A stretch of DNA of 64,000 nucleotides from Pseudomonas sp. TMP9 (GTDB taxonomy: Bacteria > Pseudomonadota > Gammaproteobacteria > Pseudomonadales > Pseudomonadaceae): positions 2,894,001 to 2,958,000 of the forward strand of contig NZ_CP149803.1 of the NCBI RefSeq assembly GCF_037943105.1. The letters run 5' to 3'. The notes beneath the pieces were generated by a model that was given only the letters and a program-made list of their open reading frames with translations, did not search any database and had not been told where the DNA came from. The position numbers and the translations under genes are program-made. Positions 36,138-46,662 of the stretch are shown here, one piece after another. Each line of letters opens with the position of its first letter. The stretch's first letter is position 1.

Positions 36138-39100
36138 TTAAACCGGTGTGTCGGCTTTTTTCCGGCCTTTACTGATTTTTTCTGCTATGGATTCCACCAA
36201 CAGGTAGAACATTGGAATCAGGAAAATCGCCAGGAAGGTGGCCGCCAACATGCCGCCAATCACCCCGGTGCCGATCGAATGACGACTGGCAGAGCCTGCG
36301 CCCGAGCTAATAGCCAGCGGTACCACACCGAGGATAAACGCCAGCGACGTCATGATGATCGGGCGAAAACGTAGGCGCGAAGCCTCCAGCGCCGACTCGA
36401 AAATGCCCATGCCGTTTTGTCGGTTGAGTACCGCGAACTCGACGATAAGAATGGCGTTCTTCGCCGCCAGGCCGATCAACGTGAGCAGGCCAACCTGAAA
36501 GTACAAATCGTTTTCGATGCCGCGCAGCCACACCGCAAGGATCGCCCCGAACACCGCGAATGGCACCGCTGTGACCACCACCAACGGCAAGGTCCAGCGC
36601 TCGTACTGCGCAGCGAGGATCAGGAATACCATGATTAAACCGAAGAGAAAGGCACTGCTACCCGAACCCTGGGATGCCACTTCTTGGAAGGCCGAACCGG
36701 TCCAACCGATGCTGTATTCGCTGCCCAGCACTTCATCCGCCACTTGCTGAATCGCGCTCAGGGCCTGACCTGAGCTGTAACCTGGAGCCGGCCCACCGAG
36801 AATCTTCGCGGCCGGGTAGACGTTAAAGCGCGCGTAAGTATCGGGGCCAAGAATACGTTTGACCTTAACAAGGCTGGCCAGCGATACCAACTCACCGCTG
36901 GCGGCGCGCACGTAGACTTGGGACAGGTCCTCAGGCTTGCTGCGGAACTCCGCCTCGGCCTGCAAGCTGACTTGGAAGGTGCGGCCGTACAAGCTGAAAT
37001 CGTTGACATAGAAGCTGCCAAACGTCGCCTGCATGGCGGTGAACACATCATTGATCGGTACGCCCAAAGCACGCGCCTTGGTGCGATCAAGATCGATATA
37101 GTACTGCGGCACATTGGCGTTAAAGGTGCTCTGCACCCCTTTAAGTTCTGGGCGCTTAGCTGCAGCGGCAAGGAAGGCTTGCACCTTGCTCGCCAATTCT
37201 GCCGTGCCGCCGCCACTGCGGTCTTGGATAAAGCCTTCAAAACCGCCGGTGGTGCTCATACCGGTAATCGGCGGCGGGTTGAAGCTCATCATCACGCCGT
37301 CTTTCTGGCTTGAGGCCATGGCCATAAACTCGCCGGTCAGGTTGCGCGCATCCAGCTCAGGCGTGGTGCGCTCACTCCAATCCTTTAGCGGCACAAAGGA
37401 CACACCCGAGTTACTGCGCGTACCCGAACTCAACACGTCGAAACCGGCAAAGGTCACCACGTCCTGAACGGCTGGGTGCGCCATCAATTGCTGAGTCACC
37501 TCGCTGGTGAGTTTCTCGGTACGGGTCAGTGATGCAGCGGGTGGCAGGAAGTAGGCGTTGATCACATAGCCTTGGTCCTCGCTGGGAACCAAAGAACTGG
37601 GCACCCGGTTGAACAGCACCACCATTACCGCAATCATTGCGCCGAACAGCAGCAAGCCCACCGCTGAGCGCTTAAGAAAGAAGCGCACACCGGCGGTGTA
37701 ACCGTCGGTCATTTTGTCAAAGAAGCGGTTGAACAGGCGAAATGGCGCCGCTGGTTCATGATGACCGGGCTTGAGCAGCAAGGCGCACAGCGCCGGGCTC
37801 AGGGTCAGGGCGACGATGCCGGAAATCACCACAGACACGGCAATAGTGATGGCGAACTGTTTATACATTTCCCCGGCCAGGCCACCGAGAAATCCGACTG
37901 GCACAAACACTGCGCAGAGCACCAGCACGATGGCGATGATCGGCCCTGTAACCTCTTCCATGGCTTTGATGGTGGCCTCGCGCGGGCCAACCTTGTCGGT
38001 GGCCATCACCCGCTCGACGTTTTCAATCACCACAATGGCATCGTCCACCACGATACCGATGGCCAGCACCATGCCGAACAGCGTGAGCAGGTTGATCGAG
38101 AAACCGAGCATGTACATGCCGGCGAAGGTGCCGATCAATGACACCGGAATCGCCAGCACCGGGATCAGCGTGGCGCGCCAGTTTTGCAGGAAGATAAACA
38201 CCACTAACACCACCAGTACCAGGGCTTCGAAGAAGGTGTAAATCACCTCTTCGATCGATACCCGGACAAATTTGGTGGTGTCATACGGCACTTTAAAGGT
38301 CATGCCGCTGGGGAAATTCTTCGACAGCCGCTCCAGCGCGTTGCTGACCGCTTCGGCGGTGTCCAGGGCATTGGCGCCGGGTTGCAGATAAACGCCAAAC
38401 GCAGCGTTCTGCTGGCCGTTTAGCGAGGTCATCAGCGAGTAGTCTTGCGCACCGAGTTCGATGCGGGCGACATCCTTGAGCAGCAAACTTGCGCCGGTTT
38501 CATCGGTGCGCAGGATGACGTTTTCAAACTCTTTCGGGTCAGTGAAGCGGCCTTGGGTGGTCACCGTGTAGGTGAAGTCTTGCTCTTGCTTGAGCGGCTG
38601 CTGGCCGAAGCTGCCGGCGGCAAACTGCGAGTTCTGCTCACGGATCGACTTGACCACATCGCTGGGCGTTAGGTTGAACTGCGCCAGCTTATCCGGGCGC
38701 AACCAAATGCGCATGGAATAGTCTTTAGAGCCGAACTGGGTGACATCGCCCACACCGGGCAAGCGTTTAAGTTCGTCGATAACGTTGATCAGCGCGTAGT
38801 TACTGATGAACACCGGATCGCGCGAGCCATCCGGGGAAAACAACGTCACCACCTGCAGAATGTCGGAAGACTTCTTCTGCACTTTCACACCTTGGCGGCG
38901 CACTTCTTCGGGCAATTTAGCCAGTGCCGCTTGCACCCGGTTGTTGACGTCGATGGTGGCCTGATCCGGATCACGACCCACTTCGAAGTACACCGACAGG
39001 CTCATGGCGTTACCGCCGGAGTTGGACTGCTGGTAGATCATGCCCTCAACGCCGTTAATCGACTGTTCCAGCGGCGCAGCCACTGTCTCAGCGATGACCT

Positions 39101-39266
39101 GGGCGCTGGCACCGGCATAGCTGGCGCTAACCGACACTTGCGGCGGCAGAATCTGCGGGTACTGGGCGATCGGCAGCGAACGCATGGCCATAAGGCCGGC
39201 CATGATGATGACGATCGAGATGACGGCGGCAAACACCGGGCGGTCAATAAAGAAGCGTGAGATCAC
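36138..39266 (-). CDS. RND multidrug efflux pump, inner-membrane subunit (HAE1 type)
   Basis: 1042 residues, starting at a GTG with AAGGAG 8 bases upstream. TM1 [22 protein letters not shown]4 proton-relay signature [18 protein letters not shown] near 400, and a C-terminal bundle containing [20 protein letters not shown]. The N-terminus is of the AcrB/MexB/MexQ kind. It expels drugs with the adaptor encoded 12 bases upstream. No outer-membrane channel gene follows, so it must use one made elsewhere. Closest P. aeruginosa pump (MexQ, MexF or others) cannot be decided by eye. Confidence 0.92.
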   Translation of the reverse strand: MISRFFIDRPVFAAVISIVIIMAGLMAMRSLPIAQYPQILPPQVSVSASYAGASAQVIAETVAAPLEQSINGVEGMIYQQSNSGGNAMSLSVYFEVGRDPDQATIDVNNRVQAALAKLPEEVRRQGVKVQKKSSDILQVVTLFSPDGSRDPVFISNYALINVIDELKRLPGVGDVTQFGSKDYSMRIWLRPDKLAQFNLTPSDVVKSIREQNSQFAAGSFGQQPLKQEQDFTYTVTTQGRFTDPKEFENVILRTDETGASLLLKDVARIELGAQDYSLMTSLNGQQNAAFGVYLQPGANALDTAEAVSNALERLSKNFPSGMTFKVPYDTTKFVRVSIEEVIYTFFEALVLVVLVVFIFLQNWRATLIPVLAIPVSLIGTFAGMYMLGFSINLLTLFGMVLAIGIVVDDAIVVIENVERVMATDKVGPREATIKAMEEVTGPIIAIVLVLCAVFVPVGFLGGLAGEMYKQFAITIAVSVVISGIVALTLSPALCALLLKPGHHEPAAPFRLFNRFFDKMTDGYTAGVRFFLKRSAVGLLLFGAMIAVMVVLFNRVPSSLVPSEDQGYVINAYFLPPAASLTRTEKLTSEVTQQLMAHPAVQDVVTFAGFDVLSSGTRSNSGVSFVPLKDWSERTTPELDARNLTGEFMAMASSQKDGVMMSFNPPPITGMSTTGGFEGFIQDRSGGGTAELASKVQAFLAAAAKRPELKGVQSTFNANVPQYYIDLDRTKARALGVPINDVFTAMQATFGSFYVNDFSLYGRTFQVSLQAEAEFRSKPEDLSQVYVRAASGELVSLASLVKVKRILGPDTYARFNVYPAAKILGGPAPGYSSGQALSAIQQVADEVLGSEYSIGWTGSAFQEVASQGSGSSAFLFGLIMVFLILAAQYERWTLPLVVVTAVPFAVFGAILAVWLRGIENDLYFQVGLLTLIGLAAKNAILIVEFAVLNRQNGMGIFESALEASRLRFRPIIMTSLAFILGVVPLAISSGAGSASRHSIGTGVIGGMLAATFLAIFLIPMFYLLVESIAEKISKGRKKADTPV

Positions 39267-39278
39267 GTCAGGCGCTCC

Positions 39279-40418
39279 TTAAGATTGGCTGGCAGCGGGA
39301 GCAACAACCTTGACCGGGCTGTCCGGGCGCACTTTCGGCAGGCCCTCAACGATCACCCGCTCCCCGGCACTGACCCCAGAAATAATCACCCAGCGACCTT
39401 TGGCTGTGTGCCCGGTAGTGACCTGCCGCTTACGCGCCAAGCCTTGCTCATCGACGACATACACAAAAGTACCGCTTGGGCCTTGGGCAATCGCCCGTTC
39501 AGGCAGGGTCATGGCATTGGGCAGGCTCAAACCTTTGACCTGAACCCGGACAAACTGACCGGGTAGAAGATGCTGCTCGGGATTAGGCGCCACAGCGCGA
39601 GCGCTGACCGTGCCCGTGCCGCGATCAACCAAGCTGTCGGTAAAGTCCACCTTGCCTTCTAATGGATAGACGCTGCCGTCGCCAAGGGTAATCGTCACGC
39701 TCATTTTGCCGTCTTCCGGCAGCACTAAGCTGCCGTTCTGCAAGCCACTGCGCACACTCTCCACGTCAGAGTCGGGGGCGGCAAAATTGACGTAGATCGG
39801 GTCCAGCTGGGTGATGTTGCTCAGCAGGCTGGCATTCGGATCACCGGCGACCATCAGGCTGCCTTCGGAGACCGTTTCCTTACTGGTGATGCCGGAGATC
39901 GGTGCCTTCACTGTGGTGTAGTCGAGGTCGATCTGCTTGGACAACACCTCGGCTTCCGCCGCTTGAATATTGGCTTTGCTCTGCTCGAAATTCGACACCG
40001 CGTTGTCCAGTTCACTCTCGCTGGCAAAACCCTTTTTCTGCAGCTCACGGATGCGCTTGAGGTTGCGTTCCGTCTGACGATAGCGTGCTTGCTCCTGCGC
40101 CAGCGCACCCTTAGCCCGGCTTAGCGCCGCCTGATAAATGCGCGGGTCAATGCGGAACATCACCTGCCCTTGCTTGACCTGGCTGCCTTCTAGATAGGTG
40201 CGTTCCTGCAAAATCCCGCTGACCTGAGCGCGCACCTGCACCTCGCGAAAACCTGCCGTGCGGGCGGAGTATTCAAACTCCAGCGGTAACGCTTCGACCT
40301 TTACCGTTTCCACCACCACTTCGGGCGCCGGCGGGGTATCAGCGGCGTACAGCGGGCAGGCAAAAATAGCCAGCAACAAGGCACCGGCAGCCGCCGGCAG
40401 ATGAAGGGAAAAGGGCAT
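39279..40418 (-). CDS. RND efflux periplasmic adaptor
   Basis: 379 residues from the ATG at 40418 (GGAG 7 bases before). Signal peptide MPFSLHLPAAAGALLLAIFA, cleaved near YAADTP. Adaptor layout: first lipoyl half (SARTAGFREVQVRAQVSG), alpha-hairpin (ALSRAKGALAQEQARYRQTE ... SNFEQSKANIQAAEAEVL), second lipoyl half (TVKAPISGITSK) and C-terminal barrel. Operon partner of the RND pump; divergent from a TetR repressor gene across a palindromic operator. Confidence 0.92.
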   Translation of the reverse strand: MPFSLHLPAAAGALLLAIFACPLYAADTPPAPEVVVETVKVEALPLEFEYSARTAGFREVQVRAQVSGILQERTYLEGSQVKQGQVMFRIDPRIYQAALSRAKGALAQEQARYRQTERNLKRIRELQKKGFASESELDNAVSNFEQSKANIQAAEAEVLSKQIDLDYTTVKAPISGITSKETVSEGSLMVAGDPNASLLSNITQLDPIYVNFAAPDSDVESVRSGLQNGSLVLPEDGKMSVTITLGDGSVYPLEGKVDFTDSLVDRGTGTVSARAVAPNPEQHLLPGQFVRVQVKGLSLPNAMTLPERAIAQGPSGTFVYVVDEQGLARKRQVTTGHTAKGRWVIISGVSAGERVIVEGLPKVRPDSPVKVVAPAASQS

Positions 40419-40469
40419 GGATGTCTCCGAAGGAACGCGAGGCGCAGCAGTTATGACCGGCAATGCTAG

Positions 40470-40491
40470 TTACATACACAAGTGTTTGTAA
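40470..40491. promoter_or_regulatory. Operator palindrome between RND adaptor and TetR gene
   Basis: TTACATACACA (40470-40480) and AGTGTTTGTAA (40481-40491) are inverted halves matching at 9 of 11 positions. It resembles the TACATACA...TGTATGTA operators of AcrR/TtgR-type repressors and lies 52 bases before the adaptor start and 67 before the repressor start. Confidence 0.75.
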
Positions 40492-40557
40492 ATAGAACAT
40501 TGCCCTCAACTTCATTACACTTTGGCCTTGAGCCTAGCCAGAAATGCACCTGCTGCC

Positions 40558-41220
40558 ATGCGCCGAACCAAAGAAAATGCTGAAAAAACCCGGATTGCTC
40601 TGCTTGCGGCCGCCGAAACGCTGTTTCTAGAAAAAGGCGTGGCACGCACCAGCTTGGAGCATATTGCCCGCCAGGCCGGGGTCACGCGCGGCGCGGTGTA
40701 TTGGCACTTCGCTAACAAGGCCCACCTTTTCAACGCCATGCTCAACCAAGTGCGCTTGCCGCCTGAGCATCTGGCTGAGCGTATGCGCGGCTGCCCCGAG
40801 CATGACCCGCTGCTGACCTTACGTGAGCTGTGCATCGAGGCCATTGCTAACTTGGCCCGGGACGAACAAAAACGCCGCATCTTCACGGTGCTGCTACGGC
40901 GTTGCGAGTTCACCGAGGAGTTACGCGAGGCTGAAGAGCGCCATGAGGCCTTTATCAATCTGTTTATCGAGCTCTGCGAGCAGCAGTTCAGCAGCCCAGC
41001 CGTCAGCCCGCGCTTGCATGCGGGGCTGAGTCCGCGCCTGGCAGCGCGCTCGGTGCATGCGTTACTGGTAGGCTTGTTTCACGACTGGCTGCGCGACCCT
41101 ACGCTGTTTGACCCGCTGCATGACACCGCGCCGATGGTCGATGCCTGCTTTCGTGGGCTGATCCGCGATTGGCCAGCCCACGAGCCTTCACTTGCTGATC
41201 ACGCCAAGCCTGCGCTGTAG
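40558..41220 (+). CDS. TetR-family repressor of the adjacent RND pump (AcrR/TtgR type)
   Basis: 220 residues from the ATG at 40558, the start typical for the group (MRRTKENAEKTRIALLAAAE). Helix-turn-helix: TSLEHIARQAGVTRGAVYWH then FANKAHLFNAML. The C-terminal drug-binding domain ends in a run of acidic and hydrophobic helices. Divergent from the adaptor-pump pair with a palindromic operator between. Its last 22 bases overlap the end of copZ on the other strand. Confidence 0.9.
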   Translation: MRRTKENAEKTRIALLAAAETLFLEKGVARTSLEHIARQAGVTRGAVYWHFANKAHLFNAMLNQVRLPPEHLAERMRGCPEHDPLLTLRELCIEAIANLARDEQKRRIFTVLLRRCEFTEELREAEERHEAFINLFIELCEQQFSSPAVSPRLHAGLSPRLAARSVHALLVGLFHDWLRDPTLFDPLHDTAPMVDACFRGLIRDWPAHEPSLADHAKPAL

Positions 41221-41411
41221 CCGGCTTCGGCAATCGCGATAATCAATTCATCACTGGCCAGGTGGCTGCCCACCGTGACCTCGCCGCCTTGGATTTTTAC
41301 CCTGACATCCGCAGCGGCATCACGAGCCAGCACGGCGTCGGTCACTGCTTTAATACAATGGTCGCAGGTCATGCCCTCGACCCGAAATGTGTGAACGCTC
41401 GTTGTTTGCAT
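41199..41411 (-). CDS. copZ: CopZ-like copper chaperone
   Basis: 70 residues from the ATG at 41411. A single heavy-metal-associated domain with GMTCDHC (C16 and C19) and a conserved C-terminal loop (AIAEAGYSAGLA). It carries Cu(I) in the cytoplasm, typically to CopA or CueR. Preceded on the minus strand by a CueR-type promoter (41446-41476), divergent from copA. Overlaps the TetR gene tail by 22 bases. Confidence 0.9.
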   Translation of the reverse strand: MQTTSVHTFRVEGMTCDHCIKAVTDAVLARDAAADVRVKIQGGEVTVGSHLASDELIIAIAEAGYSAGLA

Positions 41412-41445
41412 CACTCAGCACCTGCATTAACTAATTGAGGCGCAC

Positions 41446-41476
41446 AGTGTCCTCCCTGCTAGCGGGGTAAGGTCAA
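41446..41476 (-). promoter_or_regulatory. CueR-type promoter for copZ
   Basis: Minus strand: -35 TTGACC (41476-41471), a 19-base spacer beginning TTACC, and -10 GACACT (41451-41446). The long 19-base spacer is characteristic of MerR-family promoters that the activator twists into shape. The -35 half is identical to that of the copA promoter but the downstream half of the dyad is weaker (AGGGA in place of AAGGT). Confidence 0.65.
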
Positions 41477-41491
41477 GCCATAAAACAGCCC

Positions 41492-41522
41492 TTGACCTTA
41501 CCTAGGTGGCAAGGTTGATCCT
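41492..41522 (+). promoter_or_regulatory. CueR-type promoter for copA
   Basis: -35 TTGACC (41492-41497), 19-base spacer, -10 GATCCT (41517-41522). The dyad ACCTT (41495-41499)...AAGGT (41511-41515) inside the spacer is the CueR operator. GGAGG and the copA ATG follow 28 bases later. Confidence 0.85.
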
Positions 41523-41549
41523 CTAGCGCAGTCCAATGGAGGGCACTAC

Positions 41550-43946
41550 ATGTCTCATCTCATCAGCGTTGACCTACCAATCGCCGGCATGACCTGCGCC
41601 AGCTGCGCCGGCCGAGTAGAGCGCGCGCTGGCCAAAGTGGCCGACGTCGCCAGTGTCAGTGTCAACCTGGCCAGCGAACACGCGCGCATCGAAGCGCCCG
41701 CCGGCAGCCTGGAGCAACTGGTGAATGCCGTGAGCGCCGCCGGTTACAGCGTGCCCAGCGCACGCGTGGAATTAGCCATCAGCGGTATGACCTGCGCCAG
41801 CTGCGCCGGCCGCATCGAGCGCGCGTTGGCGCAGCAGCCGGGTGTGCTCTCAGTTAGCGTCAACCTGGCCACCGAGCGGGCGCAACTGCAGGTGCTAAAC
41901 GCGGGCGACATAACCGCTCTGCTGCAGGCCGTGAGCAAGGCGGGTTATCACGCCAGCCGGATTGGCGACTCACAAACTACCCAAGCCACGGCCGCCAAAC
42001 AGCTGCTACGCGAACGCTGGATGCTGTTCTTGGCCATCGCCCTGACGCTGCCCCTAGTGCTGCCCATGCTGGTGGCGCCCTTTGGCCTGCATTGGATGTT
42101 ACCGGCGTGGGCGCAGTTCGTTCTGGCCACGCCGGTGCAGTTTATTTTCGGTGCACGCTTCTACCGCGCGGCGTGGAGTGCGCTGCGGGCCAAAGCGGGC
42201 AACATGGACCAACTGGTCGCCATCGGTACCAGCGCCGCTTACGGCTTAAGCCTGTATCAGTGGGCGGTGACCCCAGCCAATGGCATGCCGCACCTGTACT
42301 TCGAAGCCTCGGCGGTGATCATCACCCTGATCCTGCTCGGTAAATACCTAGAGAGCCGCGCCAAACGCCAAACCAGCAGCGCCATCCGCGCTCTGCAAGC
42401 CTTGCGCCCGGAGCGCGCTTTACGCCTGCGCGATGGCAGCGAACAATGGGTCGCACTGAATGAATTGCAGCTGGGCGACTGTATTGTGGTTAAGCCCGGC
42501 GAACGCTTCCCGGTCGATGGATTGGTAGCGCAAGGCCAGAGCCATGCCGATGAAGCACTGATTAGCGGCGAGAGCCTGCCGCAGCCGAAACAACCGGGCG
42601 ATACGGTGACTGCCGGGGCGATCAACGGTGAAGGTCGCTTGCTGATCGAAACCACCGCCCTCGGTGCAGAAACTGTGCTGTCACGCATTATTCGCTTGGT
42701 TGAAGACGCTCAAGCAGCTAAAGCACCGATCCAAAAATTGGTGGATAAAGTCAGCCGGATCTTCGTGCCCAGTGTTTTGCTGATTGCCTTGGCCACTTTA
42801 ATTACCTGGCTAGCACTGGGCGCAGGTATTGAGACGGCGCTGCTCAACGCCGTGGCCGTACTGGTGATTGCCTGCCCGTGCGCCCTTGGTTTAGCGACCC
42901 CGACCGCCATCATGGCCGGCACCGGCGTGGCCGCGCGTCATGGCATTTTGATCAAAGACGCCGAAGCGCTGGAGATCGCCCACTCGGTCAACCTAGTGGC
43001 CTTCGACAAGACTGGCACGCTAACCTCAGGCTCGCCGCGCATCGCCCACCTGCAAGCCGTCGACGGCGACACCACGCACCTGCTGCAACTGGCCGGCGCA
43101 CTGCAACGCGGCAGCGAACACCCACTGGCTAAAGCGGTACTGGATGAATGTGCGGAACAGCAGCTGACACTGGCTGAGGTCAGCGACAGCAAAGCACTGG
43201 CCGGGCGCGGTATTGCTGGGCACATTGGCGAGCGTCAGCTGGCGCTGGGCAACAAACGCCTGCTGGAAGAACACTGGCTGCAGAACCAGACGCTTGTCGC
43301 CCAAGCACTTGAGTGGGAAGCCGAGGGCCGCACCTTGTCGTGGCTGATGGAACTGGCGCCGCGACCACAGGTTCTCGGTTTATTTGCCTTTGGCGACACC
43401 CTCAAAGAGGGCGCAGCAGAAGCCATTGCCGCGCTTTCTGAGCAGGGTATCGACAGCCACCTGATCAGCGGCGACAACCGCGGCAGCGTTAATGCCGTGG
43501 CCAAGGCGCTTGGTATTACCGTCGCGCATGCTGAAGTATTGCCGGCAAATAAAGCTGAAATCATCACAGCATTGAAAAAAGACGCGGTGGTGGCCATGGT
43601 CGGCGACGGCATCAACGATGCCCCAGCTCTCGCCGCCGCTGATGTTGGCATCGCCATGGGCAGCGGCACCGATGTGGCCATGCATGCCGCCGGCATTACC
43701 CTGATGCGCGGCGACCCGCGCTTGGTGGCCGACGCGCTGGATATCAGTAAACGCACCTACAACAAAATCCGGCAAAACCTGTTCTGGGCCTTCGCTTATA
43801 ACCTGATTGGTATTCCCCTAGCAGCAGCGGGTTTGCTTAACCCGATGCTGGCCGGCGCCGCCATGGCCCTGTCCAGCGTCAGCGTGGTGAGCAATGCTTT
43901 ACTGCTTAAAACCTGGAAACCTCAGGATCGCAGCCACAAACCCTAG
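41550..43946 (+). CDS. copA: Copper-exporting P1B-type ATPase
   Basis: 798 residues. Two N-terminal HMA domains with GMTCASC (C16/C19 and C82/C85), eight membrane helices, the intramembrane CPC ([11 protein letters not shown], near residue 442), phosphorylation site DKTGT (near 486) and [10 protein letters not shown] hinge. It pumps Cu(I) from cytoplasm to periplasm using ATP. The two HMA domains are similar enough to suggest duplication. GGAGG lies 9 bases before the ATG, and a CueR operator is in the promoter. A family B intergenic repeat separates it from cueR. Confidence 0.97.
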   Translation: MSHLISVDLPIAGMTCASCAGRVERALAKVADVASVSVNLASEHARIEAPAGSLEQLVNAVSAAGYSVPSARVELAISGMTCASCAGRIERALAQQPGVLSVSVNLATERAQLQVLNAGDITALLQAVSKAGYHASRIGDSQTTQATAAKQLLRERWMLFLAIALTLPLVLPMLVAPFGLHWMLPAWAQFVLATPVQFIFGARFYRAAWSALRAKAGNMDQLVAIGTSAAYGLSLYQWAVTPANGMPHLYFEASAVIITLILLGKYLESRAKRQTSSAIRALQALRPERALRLRDGSEQWVALNELQLGDCIVVKPGERFPVDGLVAQGQSHADEALISGESLPQPKQPGDTVTAGAINGEGRLLIETTALGAETVLSRIIRLVEDAQAAKAPIQKLVDKVSRIFVPSVLLIALATLITWLALGAGIETALLNAVAVLVIACPCALGLATPTAIMAGTGVAARHGILIKDAEALEIAHSVNLVAFDKTGTLTSGSPRIAHLQAVDGDTTHLLQLAGALQRGSEHPLAKAVLDECAEQQLTLAEVSDSKALAGRGIAGHIGERQLALGNKRLLEEHWLQNQTLVAQALEWEAEGRTLSWLMELAPRPQVLGLFAFGDTLKEGAAEAIAALSEQGIDSHLISGDNRGSVNAVAKALGITVAHAEVLPANKAEIITALKKDAVVAMVGDGINDAPALAAADVGIAMGSGTDVAMHAAGITLMRGDPRLVADALDISKRTYNKIRQNLFWAFAYNLIGIPLAAAGLLNPMLAGAAMALSSVSVVSNALLLKTWKPQDRSHKP

Positions 43947-44008
43947 GATGGGTTGAGCGCAGGCAGTTCAATCGGCCGCCATAACAGCTGAACGGCGCAA
44001 CCCATCAG
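43943..44008. repeat. Intergenic inverted repeat, family B, copy between copA and cueR
   Basis: GATGGGTTG (43947-43955) with a following AGCGCAG, and the inverted CAACCCATC (43998-44006). Related sequence occurs at 49390 and 57330. The left end begins at the copA stop. Confidence 0.65.
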
Positions 44009-44115
44009 CGCCATCGGTAAAACTGGCGAATGTACCGAGGCAACCCTTAATAATTATCGTGACGTGCAGCCTGCGTGGCCGGCCACAGCCTCTGAACATC
44101 GTTTAGGAAACGCCC

Positions 44116-44511
44116 ATGAATATCGGCCAAGCGGCAAAGAAGACTGGCCTTAGCGCCAAGATGATTCGCTACTACGAAAGCATCAATCTGCTGCCCACCG
44201 CCTACCGCACAGAAGGTGGCTACCGCCAGTACAGCGCGCAGGACCTGCATCGCTTGGCTTTTATCAAACGCTCACGTGATCTCGGCTTTTCCTTGGCCGA
44301 AGTCAGTCAGCTGCTGGCCCTGTGGCAGGACCGTGAGCGCGCCAGTGCCGATGTTAAAGCGCTCGCCGCCACCCATATCAATGAGCTGGAACGCAAGATC
44401 AACGAACTCAGCGGCTTGCGCGACACCCTCAAAGAACTAATAGACAGCTGCCAAGGCAACGACCGCCCCGATTGCCCGATCCTCAAAGACTTGGCTGGGC
44501 GCGTCAGCTAG
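44116..44511 (+). CDS. cueR: CueR, Cu(I)-responsive MerR-family activator
   Basis: 131 residues. MerR helix-turn-helix (MNIGQAAKKTGLSAKMIRYY), long dimerisation helix, and the metal loop SCQGNDRPDC with C112 and C120, the same positions and spacing as in E. coli CueR. It activates copA, copZ and related genes when Cu(I), Ag(I) or Au(I) binds. AGGAAA is 6 bases upstream. Located downstream of copA on the same strand. Confidence 0.95.
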   Translation: MNIGQAAKKTGLSAKMIRYYESINLLPTAYRTEGGYRQYSAQDLHRLAFIKRSRDLGFSLAEVSQLLALWQDRERASADVKALAATHINELERKINELSGLRDTLKELIDSCQGNDRPDCPILKDLAGRVS

Positions 44512-44582
44512 CGATACTCCGCTGCGTCTCAAACCGATATGGACAACACTGAGCGCATGCCAGGCCGGCACGGGCTGAGCAT

Positions 44583-44609
44583 TAAAGATATGCCCTCAAT
44601 AGCCGAAAA
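44583..44609 (+). promoter_or_regulatory. Sigma-28 (FliA) type promoter for the chemoreceptor at 44696
   Basis: TAAA (44583-44586), exactly 15 bases, then GCCGAAAA (44602-44609), 7 of 8 against GCCGATAA. It lies 87 bases before the chemoreceptor start. Confidence 0.8.
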
Positions 44610-44695
44610 CTTTTGGGCAAGCCCGCGCCCAACACCATGCACACTAACTCTCCACACTATGACAGTGATGACTCTTACTATTTGGAGCTTCAGCC

Positions 44696-46612
44696 ATGTT
44701 CAGCAATTTTAAAATTGGTCAGCGCATCGCTATCAGCCTGGTGTTGTTGCTGGCTGTAACCGTCGCAGTCCTGCTGACAGTTTTTTTAAGCCGCTTTAAC
44801 AATGTGATCGCCGAAGCTGAACAACGCGAACTGCGAGGCTTATTCAATAACATCACTACCGCGATTGAATCGGAAGGCGTCATGTCTGAAAAATTGTCGG
44901 CGCTGGTGGCTGGCATCCCCGACGTTCAACAGGCTATGGCCGACGGTGATCGTGAGCGCCTTACTGCTATGTTCGTACCGGGTTTTGCGAACATGGCGGG
45001 GCGGTACAACCTGCGTCAATTCCAGTTCCATCAAGCGCCGGCGACCTCGTTTCTGCGTGTGCATGAGCCGCCAAAGTTCGGTGATGATTTGTCGGCTATC
45101 CGCAAGACAGTGATTCAAGTCAATGCCCAGAAGCGCTCCTTACATGGCATTGAGTCAGGGGTCGCCGGCCTTGGCATTCGTGGTTTAGCACCGATTCAAG
45201 CCGAAGGCCGCCATGTCGGTTCGGTGGAGTTCGGCTTGTCATTCGGACAGCCCTTCTTCGACTCGTTCAAACAACGCTACAACGTTGATGTAGGCTTGAT
45301 ACTCAGGCAAGCATCCGGCCAATACAGCGCATTCGCCAGTACGTTCAGTAATCCCCAACTGCTGTCAAACGCTCAGCGTGAAGACGCCTACAACGGTAAA
45401 GCAGTAACGCTGCAGACGGAACTCGACGGCCGCTCAGTCGCCGTATTTGCCGCGCCCATAAAGGACTTCTCAGGCCAACCGTTGGGTCTGTTGGAAATCG
45501 CCATGGACCGCAGCTACTACGCCGATGCCTTGGCTGGTGCGCGCAATAGTGCCGCTATTGTGGCGGTCATCGCTCTGGCGGTTGGTCTGCTGCTAGCCAT
45601 GCTCATCGCGCGCAGCATCGTCCAACCGATAAGTGCCGCCGCCGCCGCTATGCGTGACATCGCGGCTGGTGAAGGCGACCTCACTCGCCGCCTGCCAATC
45701 AACGGCCGTGATGAGGTGGCTGAGTTGGCGCAGGCCTTCAACCACTTTGCCGAGAAAGTCCGCAGGCTCGTAGCTGACGTCGCAGGCTCTACCACTCAGG
45801 TGGCATCTGCCGCCGAGGAAATGTCGGCTATTACCGATGAACTGAACCGCGACTTAGCAAAACAGCGTGGCGAAATTGAACAAGTGGCCACAGCGATGAA
45901 TGAAATGACTGCCACCGTGCAAGAAGTCGCACGCCACGCCTCGGAGGCTGCACGCTCTGCCAACAGTACCGACCAGCAAGCACTTCAAGGCCAACATGTT
46001 GTTGCCGAAGCAGTGAGCGCGATTGGCGCAGTCGCCAGCGACGTCGAACGTGCCGCCCAGGTCATTGCCCGCTTGCAAGACGACAGCAAAAATATTAGCA
46101 GCGTCCTTGAGGTAATCCGTGGAGTCGCCGAGCAAACCAACCTACTGGCCCTTAACGCCGCAATTGAAGCTGCTCGAGCCGGCGAGCAGGGCCGTGGTTT
46201 TGCCGTGGTGGCGGACGAAGTGCGCACCCTGGCATCACGCACCCAGCAATCCACCGTCGAGATTCAAACTGTAATCGAACAGCTGCAGAATGCGGCACGC
46301 GAGGCGGCAGTCGTCATGCAGCAAAGCCAGACGCGCGCACACGAGAGTGTCAGCCAAGCCCAGCAGGCCAGCGTCGCACTTGAAAAAATAACCCTCTCAG
46401 TGACCAGCATCAATGATATGAACGCGCAAATTGCCAGCGCTGCCGAAGAACAGAGCGCGGTGTCGGATGAGATTAATCAGAACGTGGTCAACATCAATGA
46501 CGTCGCCGAACGAGTCACCGAGTCTGCCGAACAGACCGCCCAAGCCAGCAGCCAACTGGCCCATCTGGCGGTTGACCTACAAACCCTAGTAGGCCAGTTC
46601 AAGTACCAATGA
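44696..46612 (+). CDS. Methyl-accepting chemotaxis protein with large periplasmic Cache-like sensor
   Basis: 638 residues. TM1 about 10-32; periplasmic domain about 33-283, long enough for a double Cache fold ([40 protein letters not shown]); TM2 about 284-304; HAMP about 305-357; signalling domain with hairpin tip [20 protein letters not shown] near 478-497. No C-terminal CheR pentapeptide. Ligand unknown. The signalling hairpin is almost identical to that of the receptor at 4097, but the sensors differ completely. Confidence 0.93.
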   Translation: MFSNFKIGQRIAISLVLLLAVTVAVLLTVFLSRFNNVIAEAEQRELRGLFNNITTAIESEGVMSEKLSALVAGIPDVQQAMADGDRERLTAMFVPGFANMAGRYNLRQFQFHQAPATSFLRVHEPPKFGDDLSAIRKTVIQVNAQKRSLHGIESGVAGLGIRGLAPIQAEGRHVGSVEFGLSFGQPFFDSFKQRYNVDVGLILRQASGQYSAFASTFSNPQLLSNAQREDAYNGKAVTLQTELDGRSVAVFAAPIKDFSGQPLGLLEIAMDRSYYADALAGARNSAAIVAVIALAVGLLLAMLIARSIVQPISAAAAAMRDIAAGEGDLTRRLPINGRDEVAELAQAFNHFAEKVRRLVADVAGSTTQVASAAEEMSAITDELNRDLAKQRGEIEQVATAMNEMTATVQEVARHASEAARSANSTDQQALQGQHVVAEAVSAIGAVASDVERAAQVIARLQDDSKNISSVLEVIRGVAEQTNLLALNAAIEAARAGEQGRGFAVVADEVRTLASRTQQSTVEIQTVIEQLQNAAREAAVVMQQSQTRAHESVSQAQQASVALEKITLSVTSINDMNAQIASAAEEQSAVSDEINQNVVNINDVAERVTESAEQTAQASSQLAHLAVDLQTLVGQFKYQ

Positions 46613-46662
46613 GCGCAGCCTTAATGACTGTCTCGCTGCAGCAGTGAGTGTGGTAGTGAATT

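Noticed and set aside
36138..40418. Naming the second RND pair mexPQ because copper genes are adjacent
   Set aside because: Tempting because mexPQ-opmE is a CueR target in P. aeruginosa, but the outer-membrane gene is missing and a TetR gene is the natural local regulator. Sequence by eye does not separate MexQ from other HAE1 pumps.
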